64,000 nucleotides of DNA from Litorisediminicola beolgyonensis. GTDB taxonomy: Bacteria; Pseudomonadota; Alphaproteobacteria; Rhodobacterales; Rhodobacteraceae. Below are positions 8,116 to 17,143 of this stretch, one piece after another (the first letter of the stretch is position 1; each line of letters opens with the position of its first letter). Made by a program: the position numbers and the translations under genes. The stretch lies in the NCBI RefSeq assembly GCF_042679605.1, contig NZ_JBHTMU010000017.1, positions 1-64,000 of the forward strand, read 5' to 3'. A model generated the notes under the pieces. That model was given only the letters and a program-made list of their open reading frames with translations. It was not told the origin of the DNA and made no database searches.

Positions 8116-8146
8116 GGTAATGGTAAGCGCCGGTAATACCGTTACC
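8116..8146. promoter_or_regulatory. Repeated GGTAA operator-like cluster at the kfrA promoter
   Basis: GGTAA occurs at 8116, 8122 and 8132, and the last copy forms the inverted pair GGTAA-TACCG-TTACC (8132-8146). The cluster starts 17 bases upstream of the kfrA-like start. KfrA proteins are autorepressors that bind repeats at their own promoter, so an operator role is likely but inferred. The 8100-8226 gap holds no gene. Confidence 0.45.
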
Positions 8147-8226
8147 TCGCGCTACCACTCCGACGGGGTGGTGGTGAGAAGATGGATCTTTTCTACGTAG
8201 GCAAAAAAATCTGGAGGACGAAAAAT

Positions 8227-8949
8227 CTACGCGCCGGCGGTGGCAATTGCGCGGGCCGCGAGTTTGGCAAGATCCGCACTTGTCGAGGCGGCCTCGCCTT
8301 GCAGGCGGAGATACTCGATGTCGGTCACCGCGACACTGATCGAGACAGTGCCGGCCGTGTCAATCGACAGGAGGCCAGCGTCGAAGAGGCGGTGGATGTC
8401 GGCACGAAGGATCATGCCGTTCGCCGGGTCATCCGACCCACCCGGTGCGCGTGGAGCGATGTGCGCGGCATCCAAAATCTCCGGGATCGCACAGCCGGTT
8501 ATCGCGCATTTCAGGCCATCGCGTTCCGCGATCTCGCGCCGGAATTTCTGCTGCTCCGGGCGCGTTTCCCGGAGCGCCCATCTCGCGACCCGAGCCTTCT
8601 CCGTGTCCGTCGTCTCGATCTGCAGGCGGTAGTCACGCGGGCCGATCTGTTCGAGCACGACAAGGTCACGCATCTCGGCGCCTGACTCCCTCAGGAACCT
8701 CAACAGGAAGCCGCGCTCCCGAGAACGGAAAAACCAGCGAAGATTTCTGCCCTGGTCGTCGAGCGGCATGTCGATCTGGCTTGTGTCCCCGCGCCAGTGG
8801 AACGTCACCGGGTCCGGCGCGAACGCATCGAGGCTCGATCCACCGACGGCGCCGGGCGGCAAATGCGCGCGGACATCCTTGCCGAAGCGGATGATGCCCC
8901 TCTTGTTCAGATCGTTATCTGAGAGAGGCTTGCAACGGAGCTTGATCAT
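8227..8949 (-). CDS. HNH endonuclease (HNH_2 type)
   Basis: This is a 240-aa protein. The C-terminal half carries the HNH core: two cysteines in KCAITGCAIPE, then LDAAHIAPRAPGGSDDPANG (His pair region and Asn) and the closing RADIHRLFDAG, as in the HNH_2 family of restriction-like nucleases. The N-terminal half (1-130) is a separate domain, presumably DNA recognition. Its start overlaps the end of hsdS by 4 bases (8946-8949), so it is the last gene of the leftward hsd operon and is translated with it. It may be a second, modification-dependent nuclease or an addition to the type I system; this is inference. Confidence 0.75.
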   Translation of the reverse strand: MIKLRCKPLSDNDLNKRGIIRFGKDVRAHLPPGAVGGSSLDAFAPDPVTFHWRGDTSQIDMPLDDQGRNLRWFFRSRERGFLLRFLRESGAEMRDLVVLEQIGPRDYRLQIETTDTEKARVARWALRETRPEQQKFRREIAERDGLKCAITGCAIPEILDAAHIAPRAPGGSDDPANGMILRADIHRLFDAGLLSIDTAGTVSISVAVTDIEYLRLQGEAASTSADLAKLAARAIATAGA

Positions 8950-10298
8950 TCGGCGGCCGCCTTCCTTCTGCGCCCCCGCTTGGCCTTCGGGGCGGCGGCG
9001 CGGGCTTCGCGGATGCGGGTGAGGAGGGCTTCGGCGGGTTCGTCCTCGGGGTCCTGGGGGACGAGCTCTCCGCGGAAGGCCTTGGCCAGCAGGCGCTCGT
9101 CGAGCCGGTCGAGGAGATGGGCGGCGCGGCTGGCCTCATCGGTCATCCGGTCGATGCGGTCGAAGGCGGCTTCGATGCGGCGGACGATTACCTGCTGATG
9201 CTCGATACCGGGGTGCCGGAACGGGGCTTTCATCAAGCTCTTCTGGTAGATCGCAGCGACACTGGTCGTTGCACTTGTCACCGTGGCGAGATACCGCCTG
9301 AACACTGGGGACGTCATGAAGTAGTATGCGAAGTTCGGGTCGATGCCCTCGAAGAACCTAAGACGTAGCAGGTTGTTGTTATAGACGTGACCGGGCCTTT
9401 CGGCGGGCCAGAGGCCGACTTTTCCGACGAGTTCGGCGCTGTTCCTCGTATTGAACAGAACATCGCCTGCATGCAGCTCGTAGCGCTCGAGTTCTGCGTC
9501 GGTCGTTGTCACGCAGGTCAGATTCTCGGAGTTCCACGAACCAGCGTAGTCGTAGTGGTTCATCCGGATGTAGGGAGTGCCCTGATCGGATTGTTGCACC
9601 TTCGATCGAACCAGCCCAACGAGGGAGTCGGATACCACTGATCCCAGCGCTACATCCTTCCATGACGATGTAGCGCTCTCGCCGAAGATCGCGTCCATAA
9701 CCGCCTGCTTGGCGCGGGTGGCGAGTTTGGAGGTGCGGGCGAGGTGGTCGCGCGCGGCGGCCGAGCGCGCCGAGAGCCGGTCCAGCTTCGCCACGATCCG
9801 CCGCTGCTCGGGGAGTGGGGGGACGGCCAACTCCATCTTCTTCAGACGGCCGCCCGCAATCCGTTTTCTTGTGGTGCCACTCGACTCTGCCGAAATACGT
9901 CGGCGGATTTCTGGGCTATTGATCGCCGTTGCGATCCACTCCGGCGAGACGCCCTCGGAACCGGGGCGCCAGATCAACACATCAACTGCTGTAACTGCTG
10001 GTTGATTAACACCCGGAAAGATACAGGCTCGACCCAGAGGGTCCGGCATGCGCGCGATCAGAACATCACCCGATTCGAGAAAGGTGCAGCGTAGACGCTC
10101 TGCCGCCTCGGTCGTGAGAAAACGAGCTGACTTATTCAGGAAATTGCCGTCCCCGATATCCATCAATTGGATCAGCCGAACGTTTCCGTCCGGATCTTGA
10201 TCTTTGCTTTCTATCCAATCGCCATCTGAAACGAGCCCGTCAAAACCGCATAGGTTCGCAAGAACATCGATTGACCAACCTCTCGGCGTATTCGTCAT
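8946..10298 (-). CDS. hsdS: Type I restriction-modification specificity subunit HsdS
   Basis: This 450-aa protein recognises the bipartite DNA target of the type I complex. It shows the usual two half-subunits: a first target recognition domain (about 1-150), a conserved helical spacer beginning PLPEQRRIVAKLDRL, a second recognition domain (about 215-390), and a second helical repeat (RIEAAFDRIDRMTDEASRAA). The basic Lys/Arg-rich C-terminal tail is common. The gene overlaps hsdM by 4 bases upstream and the HNH gene by 4 bases downstream. The reading frame is intact, unlike its partners. Confidence 0.9.
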   Translation of the reverse strand: MTNTPRGWSIDVLANLCGFDGLVSDGDWIESKDQDPDGNVRLIQLMDIGDGNFLNKSARFLTTEAAERLRCTFLESGDVLIARMPDPLGRACIFPGVNQPAVTAVDVLIWRPGSEGVSPEWIATAINSPEIRRRISAESSGTTRKRIAGGRLKKMELAVPPLPEQRRIVAKLDRLSARSAAARDHLARTSKLATRAKQAVMDAIFGESATSSWKDVALGSVVSDSLVGLVRSKVQQSDQGTPYIRMNHYDYAGSWNSENLTCVTTTDAELERYELHAGDVLFNTRNSAELVGKVGLWPAERPGHVYNNNLLRLRFFEGIDPNFAYYFMTSPVFRRYLATVTSATTSVAAIYQKSLMKAPFRHPGIEHQQVIVRRIEAAFDRIDRMTDEASRAAHLLDRLDERLLAKAFRGELVPQDPEDEPAEALLTRIREARAAAPKAKRGRRRKAAAE

Positions 10299-11796
10299 TC
10301 CGCAGCCACCGGTGCCGGTGCCTCTTCCTCTTCGCCTTCCAGCTCCAGCACCAGCGCCTCGATCTCGCGCGTGGCTTCGCGCAAGTGGCCGAGGATGGCG
10401 GCCGTGATGTCATCGGGGTCGGTCAGGCCGTCCTCGGCCTCTTCCTCGCCATCGCGCAGCCAGGAGATGTCGAGGTTGTCTCCGCGTGCGGCGAAGTCCT
10501 CGCGGGTGAAATGGCGGAACCGGCCTTCCTCGCCCTGGTCCTGCCGCTCGGCGCGGCCTTTGGGATCGTCGCCGAAGGCTGCCTCGAAGTCGGCGAAGTC
10601 CTCGGCCCGCAGGGGTCGTGTCTTGCCATAGGAGGGCGCGCCCGCGCGCATATCGTAGACCCAGACGGCCTCGGTCCCGCCGCTCTCGGCCTTGTCCGCG
10701 TTGCGGGTGAAGAAAATGACGTTGGTCTTGACCCCCTGGGCGTAGAAGATGCCGGTGGGCAGGCGCAGGATGGTGTGCAGGTCGCACCAGCCCATCAGCA
10801 TCCGGCGCAGGGCGCGGCCGGTGCCGTCCTCGAAGAGCACGTTATCTGGCACGACCACGGCGGCACGGCCCCCGGGGGCGAGGCCGCGGATGATGTGCTC
10901 GACGAAGGCCAGCTGCTTGTTCGAGGTGCCCGCGGTGGTCGAGAAGTCGCCCCGCTGCGGCCGCCCCCCTCCCTTCTTGGTGCCGAAGGGCGGGTTGGAC
11001 AGGATGAGATCGGCCTTGCGCAGGCCCGCGCCCTCGTCGGTCAGGGTGTCCATGGACTGCGCGTCACCCTCGATGCCGTGGAGCATGATGTTCATGAGGC
11101 AGAGGCGGTGCGTGTCGGGGACGAGTTCCGCGAGGGTGTAGCAGTCGCGGATCTGCTTCTCGGCGGCGCCCTCGGGCAGGCCGTAGAGTTGGTTGTTCTC
11201 TTCATAGATGTGGCGGTGCGCGGCGACGATGAAGCCGCCGGTCCCGGCCGCCGGATCCTGAATGCGCTCACCCAGCTGAGGCTTGGTCAGGCGGATGATG
11301 CTGTCGATCAGGGGCGCGGGGTGAAATATTGCCCGGCGCCGGATTTCTTGTCTTCGGCGTTCTTCTGGAGGAGGCCCTCGTAGAGGTCGCCCAGCCCTTC
11401 CTCCCGCGCGTCGAACCAGTCGAGGTCGTCGATGGCGGTGGTCAGGCTCTTGAGGTTGGCGGGTTTGCGCAGGCGGGTCTGGGCATTCTCGAAAATGGCG
11501 AGGACGAGCGGATCCTTGGCGGCCTTGGGCTTGCCGTCGGCGTCGCGCTCGTCCGGGTCACCGAGCGAGGTCAGGAGGTGCTTGTAGTGGGTGAGCTGGT
11601 CGAGCCCCTCGCGCCGCGCCAGCGTGTCCCACCGGTATTCCTCGGGGATGCGGCGTTCCTGCCCGGTCTCGGCCATCATCTTCAGGAAGAGGAGGAAGGT
11701 GAGCTCGGTGACGTATTCGGAATAGGTCACGCCGTCGTCGCGGAGGACGTCACAGAGTTTCCAGAGCTTGGCGACGATGTCCTGCGTGGCGCTCAT
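10295..11796 (-). pseudogene. hsdM: Type I DNA methyltransferase HsdM, frameshifted
   Basis: The gene starts at the ATG at 11796, which overlaps the hsdR stop (ATGA). The first part reads normally to GAGQYFTPRP and then hits TGA at 11308-11310. One extra base in the run of four G/C at 11311-11314 would restore LIDSIIRLTKPQLGERIQ and DPAAGTGGF (SAM-binding motif I). The second frame then continues through TYTLAEL-type sequence, SNPPFG (catalytic NPPF) and on to 10295. All HsdM landmarks are present across the two frames, so a single-base deletion or a sequencing error explains the break. If real, the modification subunit is lost. The remaining 266-aa fragment from 11095 lacks motif I. Confidence 0.85.
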
Positions 11797-14700
11797 GCGG
11801 CGGGCTCCCATGTCTCGGTTCTTATCTCTTCGAGGATGGCGTCGAGCTCGCCCCCGAAGATCTTGTTGAGGCGTCTGTAGCCGCCCTGCTGCGCGAAGGG
11901 CGGGTCATCGAATGCCTGGCGGTCGATGACGACCTGGCTCTTCATCTCGTCCCCGATGCGATCGAGCCAGCGTCGCTGGACATCGTCGAGATCGTGAGTC
12001 GATGCAACCTTTCTGATGGCCGCGTCGACCCGGTCGGCGTAGGGAACCAGGGGATCGCCAAGGGCCGCCTGGCGGATGAAGCCGATGATGGAGGCGGCGA
12101 TGTCCTCGTTAGTGCGATCTCGCCAGGCGGTGCGCAGAGCGCTTTCGGTGAAGTGGCGGGCGTCGAGGGCCAGGCGAAGCTCACGAAGGCTGTCGCGGGT
12201 CAGGTCGCGCGGGCGCGTGACCACGAGGTTGAGGGCGTCGATCTTGTTGGCATTGTCGCGCACGAAGGTCTGGAAAGCGTCGATGAAGTCGGCCGGACGG
12301 ACGCCCTCGCCATAGCCGCGCGTGACACCGGTGACGGTGTCGTCGCCGGTGTAGATGGGGATGATGGGCGGGGCCCCACGGTCGCCCTTGAAGTCGAAGA
12401 ACTGACCCAGCCCGGGGCGAGCCTGGGTCCATCGACGGACCTCGGGTGCGGGGCCGTTCCGGAAACGATCGAGTGTCTCCTCCGGCGTCTCGCCCGCCTG
12501 GGCGGTGTATTGCTCCCGGATGTCCGCATTCATGCGCTGGACCTTGCGGGACAGCTTGACGATGATCTGGTCGAGAATTTCCTCTTGGTGGTCGGGATCC
12601 TCAGCGTTCTCGAAGCCATCGAACAGGGTTTCGAAAGAGACCTTCGGGTCGACCACGACGGGGCGCATCTCTGTCATGGCCTGGAGGTTCGGGTAGAGGT
12701 CTACCGCATCGTAGATCTGGAAAGCCTCCTTGCCGATCTCGTCGCACTTGCGGGTCGCGCGGCCGATCATCTGGTCGTAGAGTATCCGGGAATTCACCCG
12801 TCGGAGAAAGACAAGGTTGGTGATCGCCGGGACATCGATGCCGGTGGTCAGCAGATCGACCGTCACGGCGATCCTGGGGTTGGTCTCATTTTTGTATTTC
12901 AGGATCAGCTTGCCGGGTTTGTCGACCGACCCGGTGATCTTCTGGATCATGTCGTCGCGGATCTCGAGGCCCTCGTCCCTATAGGCTTGCCGCAGATACT
13001 GAACGACTTCGTCGGCATGAGGGTCGGAGGTGGCGAAGACCAGCGTCTTGCCGGCATCGGGGGACATGATGTCGATCCTGCGCGCAATTTCTGCTGCGAC
13101 GACCTGGTCGAATTTCGGTGCGCGTACCTTCCGGTTGAAGTGCTCGACGGTGAAGTCCAACTGGTCGCGGAGTGTGGCTGTGTCGATCTCGCCGGTTCGC
13201 GGGTCCAGCACATCGATCGTCTCGCCTGCCTCGATGGTGATCCCTGCCTCGCTGAGCGCGGTTTTGATCAGGTGAGGCGGATCGTGGTCGATCAGCCATC
13301 CATCGATGACGGCCTCGCGATAACTGTAACGGTATATCGGGTCACCAAAGATCTGCGCGGTATGCAGAGCCGGCGTTGCCGTGAGCCCAACCTTCACGGC
13401 ATCGAAATATTCGACGACCCGCCGATATTTCGACACGTAGTCGTTCTGGTCCCGGAACGTCGTTTCTGCCTCGCTCATCTCACGGTCGAGCAGGTAGCCT
13501 CGATGGCACTCATCAATCAGGATCAGGTCGTATTGGTCGACCGGGGGCCTGTCCCCGGGCTCCCGCTCAAGCACACGCTTCACGAGGCTCTGGACAGTGC
13601 AGATGTGGATCTTCGCGTCTCGGTCGATGTCCTGGTCCTCAAGACCGCGGAGGCCGAAGATCTCGGCGAACGTCTTCGCGCCGACCATACGCGTCGTCTC
13701 GAAGGCGCTTTCTGCTTGTTCGCCGAGGGCACTGCGATCGACGACGAAACAGACGCGCAGGAAGCGCTTGGCCTCCAAGAGGCGGTAGATCATGGCGATG
13801 GCCAACTTGGTCTTGCCGGTGCCGGTGGCCATCGCGATGAGCATTTCCCGCTGACCGTCGGAAACACCCTTCTCGACGGTCTTGATTGCCTTCTTCTGGT
13901 AGGGGCGCAGGTCGAAGCCGAAATTGAAGGGCTTGTCCTCGAGCTCCTTCTCCGCGGCGCGACGGTCGACCTCGAGCCGCTCAACGAGGCCCTTGGGGGT
14001 GAACCACCCTTCCAGGGCCCGGGATGCATTCTTCGCGTCGCGTGTATCCCGGAACCATATCCCGCTCTGCGTCGCAATCGCCGGATAGAAACTTCGCCCG
14101 TTGGTAGCGAAGATAAATGGAGCCTTGTGGCCATCCCACGGCCCACCCGCCAGGTCGAAACTCTCCTCCGGCTGGATATCTCGCGAATACCGCGTCGCCT
14201 GGACGTCTACCGCAGACATCACATTCTTGCGTTTTCGCTTCGCCTCGACGAGTCCGACCAATGTCCGACCGGCGAAGAGAGCATAGTCTGCCGGACCCGA
14301 GGATGTCGGCCACTCGGCGATGGCCATGTTTCGGTTCTTCTCAGGCCATGTGCCTTTGGAATGCCGCAGGGTCGCGCTGTCCACATCCCATCCTGCCTGG
14401 CGGAGCTGCTCGTCGACCAGAAGGCGTGTGTCGGCTTCGTCGAAGTCCATGTCTTTGGCCGAGTCGAAAGCGGCCTTGATGAACATCTGGGCCCTGACGC
14501 GCTCCACGGGCTTCGTCGCCTGTCGTTCTGCCTCCTCGGCCAACTCGGCATATATCGCGCTCTCTTCTTCGGCGAGGCGGGCGCGATCCTCGGCATCCAA
14601 GGCGGCGCTTCTTGCATTATCCGCCTCGTCGGCGAGGCGTGCGGCCTCCGCTGACCTCGCCTCCAGTTCTGATCTCAGGGCCGCCACTTGCTCCTTGAGA

Positions 14701-15002
14701 TCGGGTGCATCACCCTCCGAGAGCCTTGGCGGAATGAAAGGCACGGTCAGCCGTGGCTGACCTGACGCCGAAGCGCGAAGCCAGACGACAAGACGATGGC
14801 ATAGCTTGATTGCCTCGAAGGCCATCCGGCGTTCGCCATAGTGGCCATGGACAGCTGCGTTTCCGTCGATACGCAGTCTGTGGAGAATATCGAGGATCTC
14901 AGCCGGCACCAGGTCGTCGCGCCGGATACTGCGGAGCATGTCGGAGAATGTGTCACCGCTCGAGATGTCTGCTCCGGCGTTCTCCGCGACGACCTTGGTC
15001 AT
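11793..15002 (-). CDS. hsdR: Type I restriction subunit HsdR (N-terminus possibly frameshifted)
   Basis: This 1069-aa protein is the DNA-translocating nuclease subunit. It has an N-terminal DUF4145-like region, an Ala/Glu/Arg coiled coil (about 105-170), a nuclease core ending VGLVEAKRKRKN, a helicase Walker A ATGTGKTKLAIAM, the DEAD-box variant LIDECHRGYL, and motif VI-like QMIGRATR. Upstream of the ATG at 15002, the sequence from an ATG at 15133 reads MTSQNFDHLKDIDRPLAILA, then THAEKYF, then shifts by one base (about 15050-15057) into HRDANTALIKTRQFAERMTK, which is typical HsdR N-terminal sequence. The original gene was therefore 11793-15133 with a one-base deletion. Confidence 0.85.
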   Translation of the reverse strand: MTKVVAENAGADISSGDTFSDMLRSIRRDDLVPAEILDILHRLRIDGNAAVHGHYGERRMAFEAIKLCHRLVVWLRASASGQPRLTVPFIPPRLSEGDAPDLKEQVAALRSELEARSAEAARLADEADNARSAALDAEDRARLAEEESAIYAELAEEAERQATKPVERVRAQMFIKAAFDSAKDMDFDEADTRLLVDEQLRQAGWDVDSATLRHSKGTWPEKNRNMAIAEWPTSSGPADYALFAGRTLVGLVEAKRKRKNVMSAVDVQATRYSRDIQPEESFDLAGGPWDGHKAPFIFATNGRSFYPAIATQSGIWFRDTRDAKNASRALEGWFTPKGLVERLEVDRRAAEKELEDKPFNFGFDLRPYQKKAIKTVEKGVSDGQREMLIAMATGTGKTKLAIAMIYRLLEAKRFLRVCFVVDRSALGEQAESAFETTRMVGAKTFAEIFGLRGLEDQDIDRDAKIHICTVQSLVKRVLEREPGDRPPVDQYDLILIDECHRGYLLDREMSEAETTFRDQNDYVSKYRRVVEYFDAVKVGLTATPALHTAQIFGDPIYRYSYREAVIDGWLIDHDPPHLIKTALSEAGITIEAGETIDVLDPRTGEIDTATLRDQLDFTVEHFNRKVRAPKFDQVVAAEIARRIDIMSPDAGKTLVFATSDPHADEVVQYLRQAYRDEGLEIRDDMIQKITGSVDKPGKLILKYKNETNPRIAVTVDLLTTGIDVPAITNLVFLRRVNSRILYDQMIGRATRKCDEIGKEAFQIYDAVDLYPNLQAMTEMRPVVVDPKVSFETLFDGFENAEDPDHQEEILDQIIVKLSRKVQRMNADIREQYTAQAGETPEETLDRFRNGPAPEVRRWTQARPGLGQFFDFKGDRGAPPIIPIYTGDDTVTGVTRGYGEGVRPADFIDAFQTFVRDNANKIDALNLVVTRPRDLTRDSLRELRLALDARHFTESALRTAWRDRTNEDIAASIIGFIRQAALGDPLVPYADRVDAAIRKVASTHDLDDVQRRWLDRIGDEMKSQVVIDRQAFDDPPFAQQGGYRRLNKIFGGELDAILEEIRTETWEPAA

Positions 15003-15402
15003 TCGCTCAGCAAACTGCCGGGTCTTGATCAGGGCCGTATTTGCATCGCGATGAAGTATTTCTCGGCGTGAGTTGCCAGAATTGCCAAGGGGCGATCAAT
15101 GTCCTTCAGGTGATCGAAATTCTGACTGGTCATTCTGGTTGATTACTCGCGATCTCTATTCGCCTTCAGAATTTCTGGACTTACTGCATAATGCAATAGA
15201 TCACGCTGATTTTCCTCGCGTTTTCGGTGCGCAAGACTCCTCGACTGGTTGTCGTCTGGTGGTTTCGCGGGTTGTTCGGACGGTCGGGAGCGGTTGGGTT
15301 TTTGCTGGAACAGGGGCCATGTGGCCCGGAGACGGGCTCCAGGCCTTGGCCTGCGGCGGGGCTTACGCCCTTGGAGCGGGCACGGACCTGTCCAGGCCAC
15401 GT

Positions 15403-16686
15403 TCACGTCGGCCGGAGCGCCTTGTGCAGGCCCAGTTCATACCATTTCGTGCGCGACATGCCGCCTGCCTTCCAGGGTTGCTCTCGCGATGCCGAATTCT
15501 GCGAGAGCCATTCTTCCCGGGATGTTGCCCCCGAAGCCATGCGTCGCTCTTTTTCGCGCGATGCCTTGCGGCGGGCGCGCTCCTCCTTTGAGAAAACCTG
15601 CTCGAGTCCCAGGGTCCGAGCGACATCATCGGAGATCTCCAGCAACTCCGCGATCCGCGCGCCGGTGTAGTGCAGCCTTCCATCGAGCGCAGGCGTCGAT
15701 GAACAGGCCTTCTGCGCCTGTCTCTCGGCGCTCCTGATGATCCCGACCACTTCGCGCTCGGAAAGGCCTGGCGTAGCGATGGCGGCGGTTCTGAAGACTT
15801 CATTTTCAATCTCTGCCTCCGGCGCTGTGTGAGTCAGGCAAGTTGCGACCAGGTGAAGGAAAGTGTTGCGCTTGCCTTCGGGAACATGTCCTCCCCAGTG
15901 ACTCACGATCTTGTCGAGATCGCTTGAGATCATTGCGAAGCGCTTGCGGGGGGCGAGGCCATGAGGCTCACCGGATCGGGGTTTTCCAGCCTGCGCAGCT
16001 TTCTGGTTCGAGAGCTGGCGACGCGTCGGACGGCCGGCGGCCTCGAATATCCGGTCTGCAAGAGCGTCGAAAGGGTATCGGAGAAGCGTCCCGTCGATCG
16101 TCCGCACCTCTGCGCCTGCCTTTAGGTTTGTGGTGCCGGGGACTCGAAACACTCTCGGCGCATCGCTGCACGCGCTGTCCGCACCCAGGTGCTTGAACAG
16201 GCCGATTAGGCAGCTAAGGCACGCGCTCCATCTGGCCCGCGCCTTTTTGGGAAGTGGATCGATCAGCCAGATTGCTGCGAGCCCTCGGCCGGTGAAGATC
16301 ACAACTGACGGACGAGGTATGCTCTTGGCATCAAGCTCCATATGCAGCTTCTCGACCCAGTGCTCATGGGGCTGGTTGCTGCCCGGAAGGCGGTGTACAT
16401 CGAGATCCAGATAGAGAGCGTTGAGCTGCGCCAGGCGGCAGCCATCCCGAGGGCCGTTGAATCGATTGAGTGTCAGATAGGTGCTTTCGTCAAGAAGCGA
16501 CTCCACGATCATCGGCGCGGTCTCGACCGAATACGTGCGCGTGATCGCTTCGTCCCGGCTTCGGATGATGGTGAATGAGACCTTTCCGATGCTTCCTGGC
16601 GGGTGCAGCAGTCGGACGTAATCGGCCGCAGATAGGTCGGCGGCGGCAGGCGAATTTCGGCGGGATGCAGGTGATGAGTGTTCCAT
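15403..16686 (-). CDS. Primase-like replication protein
   Basis: This 427-aa protein resembles plasmid and phage replication proteins of the archaeo-eukaryotic primase type. It has a DxD motif in ALYLDLDVHR (94-96), the strand-helix block VVIFTGRGLAAIWLI, and RVPGTTNLKAG, which matches the PGT-N-K pattern that follows the core. The C-terminal half is helical (GKRNTFLHLVATCLTH) and ends in an HTH-like segment (MSRTKWYELGLHKA). On the island it would support replication after excision or act as a plasmid initiator. The 269 bases between it and the hsdR region hold no gene I can support. Confidence 0.6.
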   Translation of the reverse strand: MEHSSPASRRNSPAAADLSAADYVRLLHPPGSIGKVSFTIIRSRDEAITRTYSVETAPMIVESLLDESTYLTLNRFNGPRDGCRLAQLNALYLDLDVHRLPGSNQPHEHWVEKLHMELDAKSIPRPSVVIFTGRGLAAIWLIDPLPKKARARWSACLSCLIGLFKHLGADSACSDAPRVFRVPGTTNLKAGAEVRTIDGTLLRYPFDALADRIFEAAGRPTRRQLSNQKAAQAGKPRSGEPHGLAPRKRFAMISSDLDKIVSHWGGHVPEGKRNTFLHLVATCLTHTAPEAEIENEVFRTAAIATPGLSEREVVGIIRSAERQAQKACSSTPALDGRLHYTGARIAELLEISDDVARTLGLEQVFSKEERARRKASREKERRMASGATSREEWLSQNSASREQPWKAGGMSRTKWYELGLHKALRPT

Positions 16687-16861
16687 CGCAAGGAACTGGT
16701 TTCCTGCGAGTCACCACGGAAACTGCCCCAGGATGGGGTGGTCGAGCGCCGGTCTTCTGAGGCTACGAAATCCTCTCTTGTTTATTCCGGCTTCCTTACG
16801 AGGTTGTCAGAACATATGTTTTCCCATGGCATAAGAACCCGTGGGGCCGTGGCTGTCGCCG

Positions 16862-16879
16862 TTGACAAATCGTTGCCAA
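16862..16879 (+). promoter_or_regulatory. Putative integrase arm-type site, right end
   Basis: TTGACAAATCGTTGCCAA matches 270-287 at 17 of 18 positions in the same orientation. The surrounding 16687-16990 stretch has no gene. It also holds the palindrome CTAATATTAG (16916-16925) and a TTGACA (16930-16935), 65 bases upstream of the tRNA, that could be a -35 box of a new tRNA promoter. The -10 match downstream is weak. Confidence 0.4.
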
Positions 16880-16990
16880 ACGCTGGGGGCTTTGCGGCGA
16901 AATTCGTGAACATATCTAATATTAGGCATTTGACATGAGCGGTGGAGACCGCGCGATTTTCACCTTGTTTCTCGGGTAATGCGCCTCTAA

Positions 16991-17043
16991 ACGGGTCGGC
17001 GGAGACGTGGCCGAGTGGTCGAAGGCGCTCCCCTGCTAAGGGA
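16991..17043 (+). repeat. attR: 53-bp direct repeat forming the tRNA-Ser 5' half
   Basis: Identical to 170-222. This copy runs into the intact 3' half of the tRNA, so the functional tRNA is a chimera. By the usual logic, its 5' half and everything upstream of it came from the element, and its 3' half from the original chromosome. The shared sequence ends within the anticodon stem, so the crossover lies at or before the anticodon loop. Confidence 0.85.
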
Positions 17044-17090
17044 GTAGGCGGGAAACCGTCTCGAGGGTTCGAATCCCTTCGTCTCCGCCA
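17001..17090 (+). tRNA. tRNA-Ser (anticodon GCU)
   Basis: The acceptor stem GGAGACG (17001-17007) pairs with CGTCTCC, followed by discriminator G and an encoded CCA (17088-17090). The anticodon stem-loop is CTCCC-CTGCTAA-GGGAG with anticodon GCT at 17035-17037. A long variable arm (TAGGCGGGAAACCGTC) is typical of tRNA-Ser, and the T arm has GGTTCGAATCC. It reads AGC/AGU codons. The gene serves as the integration site of the island on its left. Confidence 0.95.
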
Positions 17091-17115
17091 CATTCAGGTA
17101 CTGAATCCGACCAGT

Positions 17116-17143
17116 GGCCCCGATCGGGGCCTTTTTTCTTTTT
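17116..17143 (+). terminator. Rho-independent terminator after tRNA-Ser
   Basis: GGCCCCGATCGGGGCC (17116-17131) is a perfect GC-rich hairpin followed by a T-rich run interrupted by one C. It lies 25 bases downstream of the tRNA. The rest of the gap to 17478 holds no gene I can support. Confidence 0.85.

Noticed and set aside
11311..11314. Phase-variable homopolymer in hsdM
   Set aside because: A run of only four G is too short for efficient slipped-strand switching; simple deletion or sequencing error is more likely.
11994..14654. 886-codon open frame on the + strand opposite hsdR
   Set aside because: It is a shadow of the hsdR gene in GC-rich DNA. hsdR has clear helicase and nuclease motifs, whereas this frame gives no known domain.
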